A stretch of 32,018 nucleotides of DNA from DAOMOP01 sp035444405 (GTDB lineage Bacteria > Pseudomonadota > Gammaproteobacteria > Burkholderiales > Rhodocyclaceae). The stretch is taken from positions 1 through 32,018 of the forward strand of contig DAOMOP010000023.1 of NCBI GenBank assembly GCA_035444405.1, read 5' to 3'. Numbering within the stretch: position 1 is the first letter of the stretch; every line of letters starts with the position of its first letter. The position numbers and the translations under genes are program-made. Below the pieces are notes generated by a model. It worked only from the letters and a program-made list of their open reading frames with translations. It did no database searches and was not told the DNA's origin. Shown one piece after another: positions 1 to 7,749 of the stretch.

Positions 1-977
1 GCGGCTTCGACGAGATGAAGGCTTCGCCGTGGGAAAAGGAGGATGCGCTGCACGAAGGCATCCCGATCCACAACTATCTCGTGCAGAAGGCCTTCACGCA
101 CGAGGACGGGCGCCTGACCGGCGTCGTGTTCGAGAAGGTCCGTGCCGAGTACGACGCGGCCGGGCGCCGCTCGCTGGTGCCGACCGGCGAGCCCGACGTG
201 CATATGGAATGCGACACGGTGCTGCTCGCGATCGGCCAGGAGAACGCCTTCCCGTGGATCGAGCGCGACATCGGCATCGCGTTCGACGATCACGGCCTGC
301 CGGTGCTCGACGCGACGACGCTGCAATCGACGCTGCCGCGGGTGTTCTTCGGCGGCGATGCGGCGCTCGGGCCGAAGAACATCATCACCGCGGTTGCGCA
401 GGGCCACGAGGCGGCGATCTCGATCGACCTCCACTGCCGCGGCAGGCCGCTCGCGCAGCGTCCGCCGCCGATGGTGAACCTCGTCAGCCAGAAGATGGGC
501 GTCCACGAGTGGAGCTACGACAACCAGGTCTCCGAGGAGGCGCGCAAGAAGGTGCCGGTGCGCCGGCTCGAGGACACGCTCGCCGACATCGGCCGCGAGT
601 ACGAGCTCGGCTACGACTTCCGCCTCGCCTGTGCCGAGACCGAGCGCTGCCTGAACTGCGACGTCGCGACGGTGTTCGCGCCGAAGCTGTGCATCGAGTG
701 CGATTCGTGCGTCGACATCTGTCCGACCGAGTGCATCACCTTCACCGCCGACGGCGACGAGGACGCGCTGCGCGGCCGGCTGAAGGCGCCGGCACCGAAT
801 CGCGAGCAGGCACTCTACGTCGCCGACGGGCTGAAGACCGGGCGCGTGATGGTCAAGGACGAGAACGTGTGCCTGCACTGCGGCCTGTGCGCCGAGCGCT
901 GTCCGACCGGCGCGTGGGACATGCAGAAGTTCCTGTTGATCACCGCCCAGGCGGGCGCGGAGGCGCCGAGGACATGA
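1..977 (+). CDS. korQ: NAD(P)H:ferredoxin oxidoreductase subunit, glutamate-synthase-beta-like with C-terminal 2x[4Fe-4S] domain (5' truncated, korQ-like)
   Basis: The gene enters from the left edge: the reading frame is open from base 3, so the internal ATG at 15 is not its start. The visible 324 residues begin inside an FAD/NAD(P)-dependent pyridine nucleotide oxidoreductase of the GltD type. VLLAIGQENAFPW and the FAD-contacting GGDAALGPKNIITAV stretch can be seen. A ferredoxin-like tail follows with two cluster motifs, CIECDSCVDICP and CLHCGLCAERCP, which should hold two [4Fe-4S] clusters. The stop overlaps the korA start (ATGA), so the two are probably translationally coupled. By family knowledge, aromatic-degrading Azoarcus/Thauera pair such a flavoprotein with KorAB to make a 2-oxoglutarate:NADP+ oxidoreductase that feeds ferredoxin to benzoyl-CoA reductase. 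The korQ name is inferred from that context; the fold assignment is firm. Confidence 0.8.
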   Translation, partial: GFDEMKASPWEKEDALHEGIPIHNYLVQKAFTHEDGRLTGVVFEKVRAEYDAAGRRSLVPTGEPDVHMECDTVLLAIGQENAFPWIERDIGIAFDDHGLPVLDATTLQSTLPRVFFGGDAALGPKNIITAVAQGHEAAISIDLHCRGRPLAQRPPPMVNLVSQKMGVHEWSYDNQVSEEARKKVPVRRLEDTLADIGREYELGYDFRLACAETERCLNCDVATVFAPKLCIECDSCVDICPTECITFTADGDEDALRGRLKAPAPNREQALYVADGLKTGRVMVKDENVCLHCGLCAERCPTGAWDMQKFLLITAQAGAEAPRT

Positions 978-2821
978 GTGCCGCACCGAACATCGAACGC
1001 TGCAACGACTTCGTCATCAAGTTCGCCAACGTGAACGGCTCCGGCTCGGCCTCGGCCAACGAGCTCTTCGCGCGCGCGGTGCTGCGCATGGGCGTGCCGG
1101 TCGCGCCGCGCAACATCTTCCCGTCCAACATCCAGGGGCTGCCGACGTGGTACGAGGTGCGCGTGTCGGCCGCGGGCTGGCTCGGTGCGCGCGGCGGCTG
1201 CGACATGATGGTGGCGATGAACCCGCAGACCTGGGACCGCGACGTCGCCGGCATCGACCCGGGCGGCTACCTGCTGTACGACTCGACCAAGGCGATGCCG
1301 CCCGCGAAGTTCCGCGACGACGTCACCGTGCTCGGCGTGCCGCTCACCGCGCTGTGCAACGCGCTTTACGATGACGCGCGCAGCCGAATGCTGTTCAAGA
1401 ACATGATGTACGTCGGCGCGCTCGTCGCACTGCTCGACATGGAGCTTGCGGTCGCCGAGAAGCTCGTCGGCGAGCGCTATCGCGGCAAGGACCAACTGAT
1501 CGAGGCCAATCTGCACGCGCTGCGGCTCGGCCACGACTATGCGCGCGAGCACCTGCCGTGCCCGCTCGGGCTCACCGTGCGGCGCGCCGACGCGGTCGGC
1601 AGCCGCATCTTCATCGACGGCAACAGCGCCTGCGCGCTGGGCGCCGTGTATGGCGGCGCGACGGTCGCGGCGTGGTATCCGATCACGCCGTCGACTTCGG
1701 TGATCGAGGCTTTCGCCGCCTATTGCCGCAAGTACCGCACCGATCCGGACAACGGCCGCGCGCGCTACGCGATCGTGCAGGCCGAGGACGAGCTCGCCTC
1801 GATCGGCATGGTGATCGGCGCGGCCTGGAACGGCGCGCGCGCGTTCACCGCGACCTCCGGGCCGGGCATCTCGCTGATGCAGGAGTTCTTCGGGCTCGCC
1901 TACTTCGCCGAGGTGCCGGCGGTGGTGTTCGACGTGCAGCGCGGCAGCCCGTCGACCGGCATGCCGACGCGCACGCAGCAGTCCGATCTGCTCGCGTGCG
2001 CGTACGCATCGCACGGCGACACGCGCCACGTGCTGCTGTTCCCGGAAGACCCCTACGAATGCTTCGCGTTCGGCGCGCTCGCGTTCGACCTCGCCGATCG
2101 GCTGCAGACGCCGGTGTTCGTGCTGCTCGATCTCGACATCGGCATGAACGAGCGGCTGTGCGCGCCATTCGACTGGGACGACCAGCGTCGCTACGACCGC
2201 GGCAAGGTGATGGGTTTCGACGAGCTCGAGGCCGGGCGCAACTTCGGCCGCTACCTCGACGTCGACGGCGACGGCATCGCCTGGCGCACGCTTCCCGGCA
2301 CCCACCCGACCAAGGGCGCCTACTTCACGCGCGGCACGACGCGCAACGCCTACGCGAAGTACAGCGAGACCGGTGCCGATTATGTCTACAACATGGAGCG
2401 GCTGCGGCGCAAGTTCGACACCGCGAAGTCGCTGGTGCCGGCGCCGGTGCTCGCGCGCGCGGCGCTGCCGACGCGCTGGGGGGCGATCCACTACGGTTCG
2501 ACGAGCCCGGCAATGGCCGAGGCGATCGCGCTGCTGCGCGCCGACGGCATCCACGTCGACACGCTGCGCGTGCGCGGCTTCCCGTTCTCGGACGAGGTGC
2601 TGCAGTTCATCGCCGAGCACGAGCTCGTGATGGTGGTCGAGCAGAACGAGAGCGCGCAGCTGCGCACGCTACTCGTGAACGAGGGCGACATCGATCCGAA
2701 GAGGCTCGCGCGCGTGCTGCACTACGACGGCTCGCCGATCACTGCGCGCTTCATCGCCGAGCGCATCGCCGCGGCGGTGGCCGAGCGCAAGGTCAGCCCG
2801 ATCCGCAAGGTGGGCACATGA
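974..2821 (+). CDS. korA: 2-oxoglutarate (2-oxoacid):ferredoxin oxidoreductase, fused gamma-alpha subunit
   Basis: 615 residues. The N-terminal ~190 residues are the gamma domain of 2-oxoacid:ferredoxin oxidoreductases (GSGSASANE near 22-30, followed by the NIQGLPTWYEVRVS segment). From ~205 the alpha (pyrimidine-binding) domain follows with the typical YPITPSTS at 235-242 and a TSGPGISLMQE stretch. The C-terminal part contains the VVEQN segment of the alpha subunit. It acts in the cytoplasm with KorB, decarboxylating a 2-oxoacid to the acyl-CoA and reducing ferredoxin. The start is set by the ATGA overlap with the upstream gene; a longer open frame back to base 29 lies entirely under the korQ frame and is not coding. 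2-oxoglutarate as substrate is inferred from the fused gamma-alpha layout and neighbours; other 2-oxoacids are possible. Confidence 0.88.
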   Translation: MSAAPNIERCNDFVIKFANVNGSGSASANELFARAVLRMGVPVAPRNIFPSNIQGLPTWYEVRVSAAGWLGARGGCDMMVAMNPQTWDRDVAGIDPGGYLLYDSTKAMPPAKFRDDVTVLGVPLTALCNALYDDARSRMLFKNMMYVGALVALLDMELAVAEKLVGERYRGKDQLIEANLHALRLGHDYAREHLPCPLGLTVRRADAVGSRIFIDGNSACALGAVYGGATVAAWYPITPSTSVIEAFAAYCRKYRTDPDNGRARYAIVQAEDELASIGMVIGAAWNGARAFTATSGPGISLMQEFFGLAYFAEVPAVVFDVQRGSPSTGMPTRTQQSDLLACAYASHGDTRHVLLFPEDPYECFAFGALAFDLADRLQTPVFVLLDLDIGMNERLCAPFDWDDQRRYDRGKVMGFDELEAGRNFGRYLDVDGDGIAWRTLPGTHPTKGAYFTRGTTRNAYAKYSETGADYVYNMERLRRKFDTAKSLVPAPVLARAALPTRWGAIHYGSTSPAMAEAIALLRADGIHVDTLRVRGFPFSDEVLQFIAEHELVMVVEQNESAQLRTLLVNEGDIDPKRLARVLHYDGSPITARFIAERIAAAVAERKVSPIRKVGT

Positions 2822-2849
2822 TCGCGCGTGCGCAACAGGAGTCCGACGC

Positions 2850-3905
2850 ATGACCTATCTCGCCAAACCCCGACTCGGCACCGCCGCGGCACCGAAGAAC
2901 GCGATCGGCTACACCCGCCGCGACTACGAGGGCGCGATCTCGACGCTGTGCGCCGGCTGCGGCCACGACTCGATCAGCGCCGCGATCGTGCAGGCGTGCT
3001 TCGATCTGGACATCGAGCCGCACCGCGTCGCCAAGCTCTCCGGCATCGGCTGCTCGTCGAAGACGCCGGACTACTTCCTCGGCAATTCGCACGGTTTCAA
3101 CAGCGTGCATGGGCGCATGCCGTCGGTGCTGACCGGGGCGGCGCTGGCCAACCGCGAGCTGCTCTATCTGGGCGTGTCGGGCGACGGCGACTCGGCCTCG
3201 ATCGGTATCGGGCAGTTCGCGCACGCGCTGCGCCGTGGCGTGAACATGACCTACCTCGTCGAGAACAACGGCGTCTACGGGCTCACCAAGGGGCAGTTCT
3301 CCGCCACCGCCGACAAGGGATCGAAGAGCAAGCGCGGCGTCGTCAACAACGACAGCCCGATCGATCTGGTGGCGCTGGCGCTGCAGCTCGGTGCGAGCTA
3401 CGTCGCACGCAGCTTCTCCGGCGACAAGGAGCAGCTCGTGCCGCTGATCAAGGGCGCGCTGCGCCACACCGGCCCGGCCTTTCTCGACGTCATCAGCCCG
3501 TGCGTGACCTTCAACAACCACGCCGGCTCGACCAAGAGCTACGACTACGTGCGCGAGCACGACGAGGCGGTCAACCGCGTCGAGGTGATCCTGCCGCGCG
3601 ACCGCATCGAGACGACCTACCCGCCCGGCGCGCTGCGCCGAGTCGTGCAGCACGACGGCTCGATCCTGCACCTGCGCAAGCTCGGCGACGACTACGACCC
3701 GACCGACCGCATCGGCGCCCTCAACCACCTGCAGGCGCGCCAGGCGCTCGGCGAGATCGTCACCGGGCTGCTGTACGTCGATGCCGGCGCGAAGGACATG
3801 CACGATCACCTGAACACCGTCGAGCGCCCGCTCAACCAGCTCGGCGATGCCTATCTGTGCCCGGGCAGCAAGGCGCTCGACGCGCTCAACGCGTCGCTGC
3901 GCTGA
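2850..3905 (+). CDS. korB: 2-oxoglutarate (2-oxoacid):ferredoxin oxidoreductase, beta (thiamine diphosphate) subunit
   Basis: 351 residues, the thiamine-diphosphate-binding partner of KorA. Visible motifs are CAGCGHD at 34-40, GIGCSS at 66-70, the ThDP/Mg signature GDGD at 111-114 with ENNGVYGLTKGQ at 138-149, and SPCVTFNNH further on. The length and motif order match beta subunits of the KorB/PorB type, without an added ferredoxin domain. The ATG at 2850 has an AGGAG ribosome site about 9 bases upstream, and 28 bases separate it from the korA stop. It completes a korQ-korA-korB run, likely one transcript. The next gene is on the other strand, so the unit ends here. Confidence 0.88.
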   Translation: MTYLAKPRLGTAAAPKNAIGYTRRDYEGAISTLCAGCGHDSISAAIVQACFDLDIEPHRVAKLSGIGCSSKTPDYFLGNSHGFNSVHGRMPSVLTGAALANRELLYLGVSGDGDSASIGIGQFAHALRRGVNMTYLVENNGVYGLTKGQFSATADKGSKSKRGVVNNDSPIDLVALALQLGASYVARSFSGDKEQLVPLIKGALRHTGPAFLDVISPCVTFNNHAGSTKSYDYVREHDEAVNRVEVILPRDRIETTYPPGALRRVVQHDGSILHLRKLGDDYDPTDRIGALNHLQARQALGEIVTGLLYVDAGAKDMHDHLNTVERPLNQLGDAYLCPGSKALDALNASLR

Positions 3906-3919
3906 GGGCGATGAACTGC

Positions 3920-3933
3920 GCCGCCTGGGCGGC
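3920..3933. repeat. short GC palindrome after korB
   Basis: GCCGCC-TG-GGCGGC lies 15 bases beyond the korB stop, between convergent korB and the antitoxin gene. It could fold as a compact hairpin at the korB mRNA end, but no T-tract follows, so it is only a weak terminator candidate. Confidence 0.3.
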
Positions 3934-3970
3934 TGCCTTCACACCTGCGTTCCCGGTGCCGAATGCCCGA

Positions 3971-4324
3971 TCACCCTTCGAGGGAAACAATGGCACGCAC
4001 AGTGGCATAAGGGGCGCGAATCCCGTTCTTGTCGCGCAACAGCAGGCCCGCATGCTCCAACGCGGTGACGTCTTCATGGACCCGCTTGTAGTCCCGACGC
4101 AACGATTTGGCCAGCTCGGCGACCGTCGCGGCGGGATGCTGATGTACATGTCGCAGCAACGCGAGTCGCTTGGGCGACAGGGTAGCCACCATCGTTTCGA
4201 AATCGAAGAAGGTCAGATGGGCTTCATCGATTTCCTCGCCACGCTCCAGTCGATGCCATGCGTGGGCGAAGCGTTTGCCCATCTCCTCGATCGAGCCTAC
4301 GTGAAGATTAACCGTTCCGCTCAT
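3971..4324 (-). CDS. Antitoxin, HVO_A0114-like winged-helix DNA-binding protein (TumA type)
   Basis: 117 residues. The C-terminal half is a winged helix-turn-helix: LSPKRLALLRHVH, then ATVAELAKSLRRDYKRVHEDV as the helix-turn-helix, then LEHAGLL and a short wing. The N-terminal half (SIEEMGKRFAHAWHRLERGE) is charged and may contact the toxin. Proteins of this shape, annotated as HVO_A0114-family DNA-binding proteins, are typically found next to TumE-family toxins, as here. The ATG overlaps the stop of the upstream toxin gene (ATGA), so translation is probably coupled. The likely role is to neutralise the toxin and repress the shared promoter. The assignment rests on sequence resemblance and the adjacent toxin. 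Confidence 0.75.
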   Translation of the reverse strand: MSGTVNLHVGSIEEMGKRFAHAWHRLERGEEIDEAHLTFFDFETMVATLSPKRLALLRHVHQHPAATVAELAKSLRRDYKRVHEDVTALEHAGLLLRDKNGIRAPYATVRAIVSLEG

Positions 4325-4608
4325 GTTTCACCCCGCGCACGTCGCACATCAGAAAGGAAATCCGCCATCAGCGCTTCGACGGTCGAGAACTCGTAGGGTT
4401 CTTCTCGACTATCGATGTGTCGATGGTCTCCTTTGCCCCGCTCGTTGTCGTATCCCACCACGCGGGCACCCGGATACCCATAAAAGAGGCTGTACTTCAA
4501 CGAGTGCATGCTTCCGGGAACGGGTTCGGGTACTTCCCAGATCGTCATCTCGACGATGGCACCGTCCGGAAACTCTGCCCGATCATGGAATGCACGTCTC
4601 GCCTTCAT
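4321..4608 (-). CDS. Toxin of the TumE family (DUF6516-like)
   Basis: With the start at 4608 the protein has 95 residues, the usual size for this family. Recognisable features are DGAIVEMTIWEVPEPVPGS near 15-33, then LKYSLFYGYPGARVVGYDNERG leading into the family hallmark YDNERGKGDHRH at 53-64, and EEPYEFSTVEALMADF near the end. The reading frame remains open upstream and another ATG at 4722 would add 38 residues rich in proline. Neither start has a convincing ribosome site, so the longer form cannot be excluded. The gene comes first in the operon and ends in an ATGA overlap with the antitoxin. Its cellular target is not known to me. Confidence 0.72.
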   Translation of the reverse strand: MKARRAFHDRAEFPDGAIVEMTIWEVPEPVPGSMHSLKYSLFYGYPGARVVGYDNERGKGDHRHIDSREEPYEFSTVEALMADFLSDVRRARGET

Positions 4609-4912
4609 ATGGCGTATCGTGCCATAGAGTGAGCGTGGCAGCCAAGGTGCGGGATCGAGCGCAACAGGACCGAACGCCGGCGGCACTTTTTCGCGCTCGG
4701 GCCACTCCGAGGAGGTAGTCATACGGATTCCGGATTCCACCGCGCGGCGCGATGGCCGGCGCTTGTCGTCGGGTCTGGCGGTGAGCGCTGCAGAAGTCCG
4801 TGCGCGATGGACAGCGGTTCGGCGCACTCGCGCCGGCGGGCATCCGGCTCACCCCGGGCGGACCTTGCGCGGCGCGATGAAGGATCTGCCACTCGCTTCG
4901 CGGAGGTCCTGT

Positions 4913-5755
4913 ATGTGTTCTTCGCCGCTTCGCCTGTTGTCCGGCCTTCTTGCCGCGTGGCTGCTGTGCGCCCCGGCGTCCGCGCGCGAGCTCGCCGTCG
5001 CTCCCGACGAGCTGGTGGCGGTCGAGCTCGCCACCGTCGCGCTGGTCCACGGCACCGACATTCCGGTGGTGCTGCTGCGCGAGCCCGACTCGGGCGACGT
5101 CGTGCCGATCTTCATCGGCATTGCCGAGGCACGCGCGATTTTGCTCGCGCTGCGCGGCGTCGAGATGCCGCGGCCGATGACGCACGATCTGATGTACGCG
5201 GTGATCGGCAAGCTTTCGGGCACGCTCGAGCGCGTCGTCGTCGACGCGCTGCGCAACGGCACCTACTACGGCGCCATCGAGGTGCGCGTCGCGCCTGCGG
5301 GCACGCTGGTACGCATCGACGCGCGCCCGAGCGATGCGCTCGCTCTGGCCGTGCGCGGCGAGGCCGAGATCGTCGTGTCGCGCGCCGTGCTGCAGGCCGG
5401 GCAGGGGATCGAGTTCGAGGGGCTCGCGCGCGAACAGGTCGTCACCGCGCTCGGCGTGACCGTCGTCGAGGCGACCGCCGAGCTGCGCGAGGCGCTGCAG
5501 CTGCCCGCCGCCAAGGGCGTCGTCGTCACTGCTGCAAGCGGGCTGGCGGCCTACGCGGGCTTGCGCCCCGGCATGCTGATCGTCGCGGTCAACGGCCAGG
5601 CGCCGGAAAACCCGATGGGCTTTCTCGAGCTGGTGCGCAAGACGCCGGCCGGCATGCGCGCGACGATCGTCTATTGGGACGCGGGTGCGGAGCATACGCT
5701 GGAGCTGCCCACCGATGTGCCGCGGCGCTCGCCGCGCTCCGGCGTCACGCTGTAG
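4913..5755 (+). CDS. Exported bifunctional nuclease (BFN/DUF151) domain protein with C-terminal PDZ domain
   Basis: 280 residues. An N-terminal signal peptide (hydrophobic LLSGLLAAWLLCAPASA, residues ~9-24, with an ASA-R cleavage-like site) is followed by a BFN/DUF151 domain at ~30-170. The domain shows IFIGIAEARAILLAL, RPMTHDLM at 87-94 and DARPSDALALAV at 136-147, the signature of this family. A PDZ-like domain covers ~180-267 (GLAAYAGLRPGMLIVAVNG). The ATG at 4913 is chosen because GGAGG sits at 4902-4906 and it places the signal peptide at the N-terminus; the frame extends back to 4763 without a better start. BFN domains are described mainly as cytoplasmic or organellar nucleases, so an exported PDZ-linked version points to a periplasmic role, possibly linked to proteolysis. 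That role is inference. Confidence 0.8.
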   Translation: MCSSPLRLLSGLLAAWLLCAPASARELAVAPDELVAVELATVALVHGTDIPVVLLREPDSGDVVPIFIGIAEARAILLALRGVEMPRPMTHDLMYAVIGKLSGTLERVVVDALRNGTYYGAIEVRVAPAGTLVRIDARPSDALALAVRGEAEIVVSRAVLQAGQGIEFEGLAREQVVTALGVTVVEATAELREALQLPAAKGVVVTAASGLAAYAGLRPGMLIVAVNGQAPENPMGFLELVRKTPAGMRATIVYWDAGAEHTLELPTDVPRRSPRSGVTL

Positions 5756-5788
5756 CAATCGCGGTGCCAGGTGCGCCCGAAGGGCTCC

Positions 5789-6814
5789 TCACACGATGCG
5801 GTTGAACCAGACCAGCGACAGCGCCGCGGCGAGCAGCGCCAGCAGCGCGCCGGCGGCCGAGAACAAAGCGCTGATCTCGGTCTCCTCGGTCTTCAGCACG
5901 AGGCGCGAATTGAGCGTGCGGTAGATCTTGTTCAGGTCCTCGGCCGTGCCGGCATAGAAGTACTCGGCGTCGGTCATTTCGGCGATGCGCTTGAGCGGCT
6001 CCTCGTCGAGTCGTACGCGCGCCGACCAGCCGCCGACGCTGATCACGTCGCCCTCGGGCGTGCCGATGCCGACCGTATAGACACGCACGCCGTAGTCCGC
6101 GGCGAGCTGCGCGGTCTCGACCGCATCCGGCCCGGTGGTGCTCTGGCCGTCGGTGAGCAGGATGATCGCCGCCTCATCGAACGAGCCCGGTGCGACCGGT
6201 TCCGGGTGCGTGATGCCGGTGTCGCGCGTATGCGGCTCGACGCGGCCGTCGATCCACGCGCCGAGCTCGATGCCGGCGTTCGGGAACAGCGTCGCGAGCG
6301 AGACCAGGATGCCGCTGCCGATCGCGGTGCCGTACTGCAGCTGCAGCCGCTCGATCGCCGCGACGACATCCTCGCGGTTGCGTGTCGGCGCCTGCACCAG
6401 CGCGGCGCTGGCCGCGAACGCGACGATGCCGATGCGCGTGGCGTGCGGCTGCTCGGCGACGAAGGTGTTCGCCGCCTGCTGCGCTGCGGCGAGGCGGGTC
6501 GGCTCGACGTCGGTCGCGCGCATGCTGCCCGACACGTCGATGGCGAGGATTACCGTCTGCTGCTGCGACGGCAGCGTCACGACTGCCGTCGGCCGCGCGA
6601 TGGCGACGATCATCGCCGTCAGGCCGAGCAGAAAGAGTGCCGGCGGCAGGTGACGGCGCAGCCGCTGCCTCCCGCCCATCGCGGCGCGCACGAGGTCGAG
6701 GTTGGCGTAGCGCAGGGCGTTGCGGCGCTTGCGACGCAGCACGAAGACGTACAGTGCGACGAGCAGCGGCACGGCGAGCAGCAGCCACAGCATCGCGGGC
6801 CAGATGAAGTTCAT
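5789..6814 (-). CDS. Membrane-anchored VWA-domain protein (BatA-like), copy 1
   Basis: 341 residues. Two N-terminal membrane segments (~7-26 and ~58-73) precede a von Willebrand factor A domain at ~87-300, and a last membrane helix lies at ~316-337. The metal-ion-dependent adhesion site is intact: DVSGS (D93, S95, S97), T163 in GTAIGSG and LTDG with D222. This is the usual architecture of the VWA protein in MoxR-DUF58-VWA (Bat/Aerotolerance-type) operons. The start overlaps the DUF58 stop (ATGA), with a GGAGGGG ribosome site upstream. It is the last gene of a MoxR-DUF58-VWA run and probably forms a complex with them at the inner membrane. A near copy lies at 10012-11049. Confidence 0.85.
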   Translation of the reverse strand: MNFIWPAMLWLLLAVPLLVALYVFVLRRKRRNALRYANLDLVRAAMGGRQRLRRHLPPALFLLGLTAMIVAIARPTAVVTLPSQQQTVILAIDVSGSMRATDVEPTRLAAAQQAANTFVAEQPHATRIGIVAFAASAALVQAPTRNREDVVAAIERLQLQYGTAIGSGILVSLATLFPNAGIELGAWIDGRVEPHTRDTGITHPEPVAPGSFDEAAIILLTDGQSTTGPDAVETAQLAADYGVRVYTVGIGTPEGDVISVGGWSARVRLDEEPLKRIAEMTDAEYFYAGTAEDLNKIYRTLNSRLVLKTEETEISALFSAAGALLALLAAALSLVWFNRIV

Positions 6815-7749
6815 GTTCGGCTCCCCTCCAGGTGTTGGGGCAGGCTCGCGCCGGCGGCCAGGCGGCTGCGCCACTTGCGCAGATCGACGAAGCGCAGGAT
6901 CGCGTCGGCAAGGTCGTCCTCCGTCGACAACTCCAGCGCATCGACGCCTGCCTCCGAAAACGCCGCCCGCAGCGCCGCTTCGCGCGCCTCGGCCTGCAGC
7001 CGGAAGCGTTTGCGGAAGGCCCGGTCGTGGGTATCGACGAAGACCTGCTCGCCGCTTTCGGCATCCTCGACGACGAGAAGGCCGAGGTCGGGCAGCTCGC
7101 TCTCGAGCGGATCGTACAGGCGCACCGCGACGACCTCGTGATGCTGCGCCAGATGTGCGAGCGGGGCGGCCCAGCCCGGCGTGCTGATGAAGTCCGAGAC
7201 GATGAACACCAGCGAGCGTCGGCGCACGAGCTGGAATGCCGTGCGCACGAATGCGCCCAGGTCGGTGTGTGCCGCGCGTGCGAGCCGCGGCCGGAAGAAC
7301 AGCTTGTGCAGGATGTGCAGCACGTGGCGCCGGCCGCTGCGCGCCGGGATCACGGTGTCGACGCCATCAGCGTACAACAGTGCGCCGACGCGGTTGCCGT
7401 GGCGCGTCAGCAGGCGCGCGAGGACGATGACGAAGTCGCTCGCGACGCTGCGCTTCCTGACGCGCGAGCCGAAATCGACCGACGGGCTGAGATCGAGCAG
7501 AAACCACGCGGTGACCTCGCGGTCCTCGTTGTACTCACGCACGTAAGGCGTCTGCAGCCGCGCGGTGACGTTCCAGTCGATATGGCGCACGTCGTCGTGG
7601 TACTGGTATTCGCGCAGGTCGGCGAGATCGAGGCCGAAGCCGCGGAACAGCGTGCGGTAGTCGCCCTGCAGCAGCCCGTCCAGACGGCGGATCACCGTCC
7701 ACTCGAGCCGCTCGAGCAGCCGTTCAGGTTCGGGCGCCGACTTTGACAT
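6811..7749 (-). CDS. DUF58 domain protein
   Basis: 312 residues. The DUF58 hallmark is clear around residues 40-75: REYQYHDDVRHIDWN followed by TARLQTPYVREYNEDRE. The rest has a degenerate VWA-like fold (WFLLDLSPSVDFGS, then SLVFIVSDFIS). Such proteins are always seen with a MoxR AAA+ ATPase and VWA membrane proteins and are thought to link the ATPase to its VWA partner. No signal peptide or membrane helix is seen, so it is likely cytoplasmic or peripheral. The gene overlaps the 3' end of the MoxR gene by 26 bases and the start of VWA copy 1 by 4, showing a tight operon. The start at 7749 has only a weak ribosome site, which fits translational coupling. Confidence 0.85.
   Translation of the reverse strand: MSKSAPEPERLLERLEWTVIRRLDGLLQGDYRTLFRGFGLDLADLREYQYHDDVRHIDWNVTARLQTPYVREYNEDREVTAWFLLDLSPSVDFGSRVRKRSVASDFVIVLARLLTRHGNRVGALLYADGVDTVIPARSGRRHVLHILHKLFFRPRLARAAHTDLGAFVRTAFQLVRRRSLVFIVSDFISTPGWAAPLAHLAQHHEVVAVRLYDPLESELPDLGLLVVEDAESGEQVFVDTHDRAFRKRFRLQAEAREAALRAAFSEAGVDALELSTEDDLADAILRFVDLRKWRSRLAAGASLPQHLEGSRT

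Noticed and set aside
815..2620. 601-codon open frame on the minus strand opposite korA
   Set aside because: It is the mirror of a firmly identified gene in high-GC DNA, rich in Arg, Ala and His with no domain pattern.
4763..4912. N-terminal extension of the BFN-PDZ protein from an ATG at 4763
   Set aside because: It would bury the signal peptide and lacks a ribosome site; GGAGG precedes the ATG at 4913.
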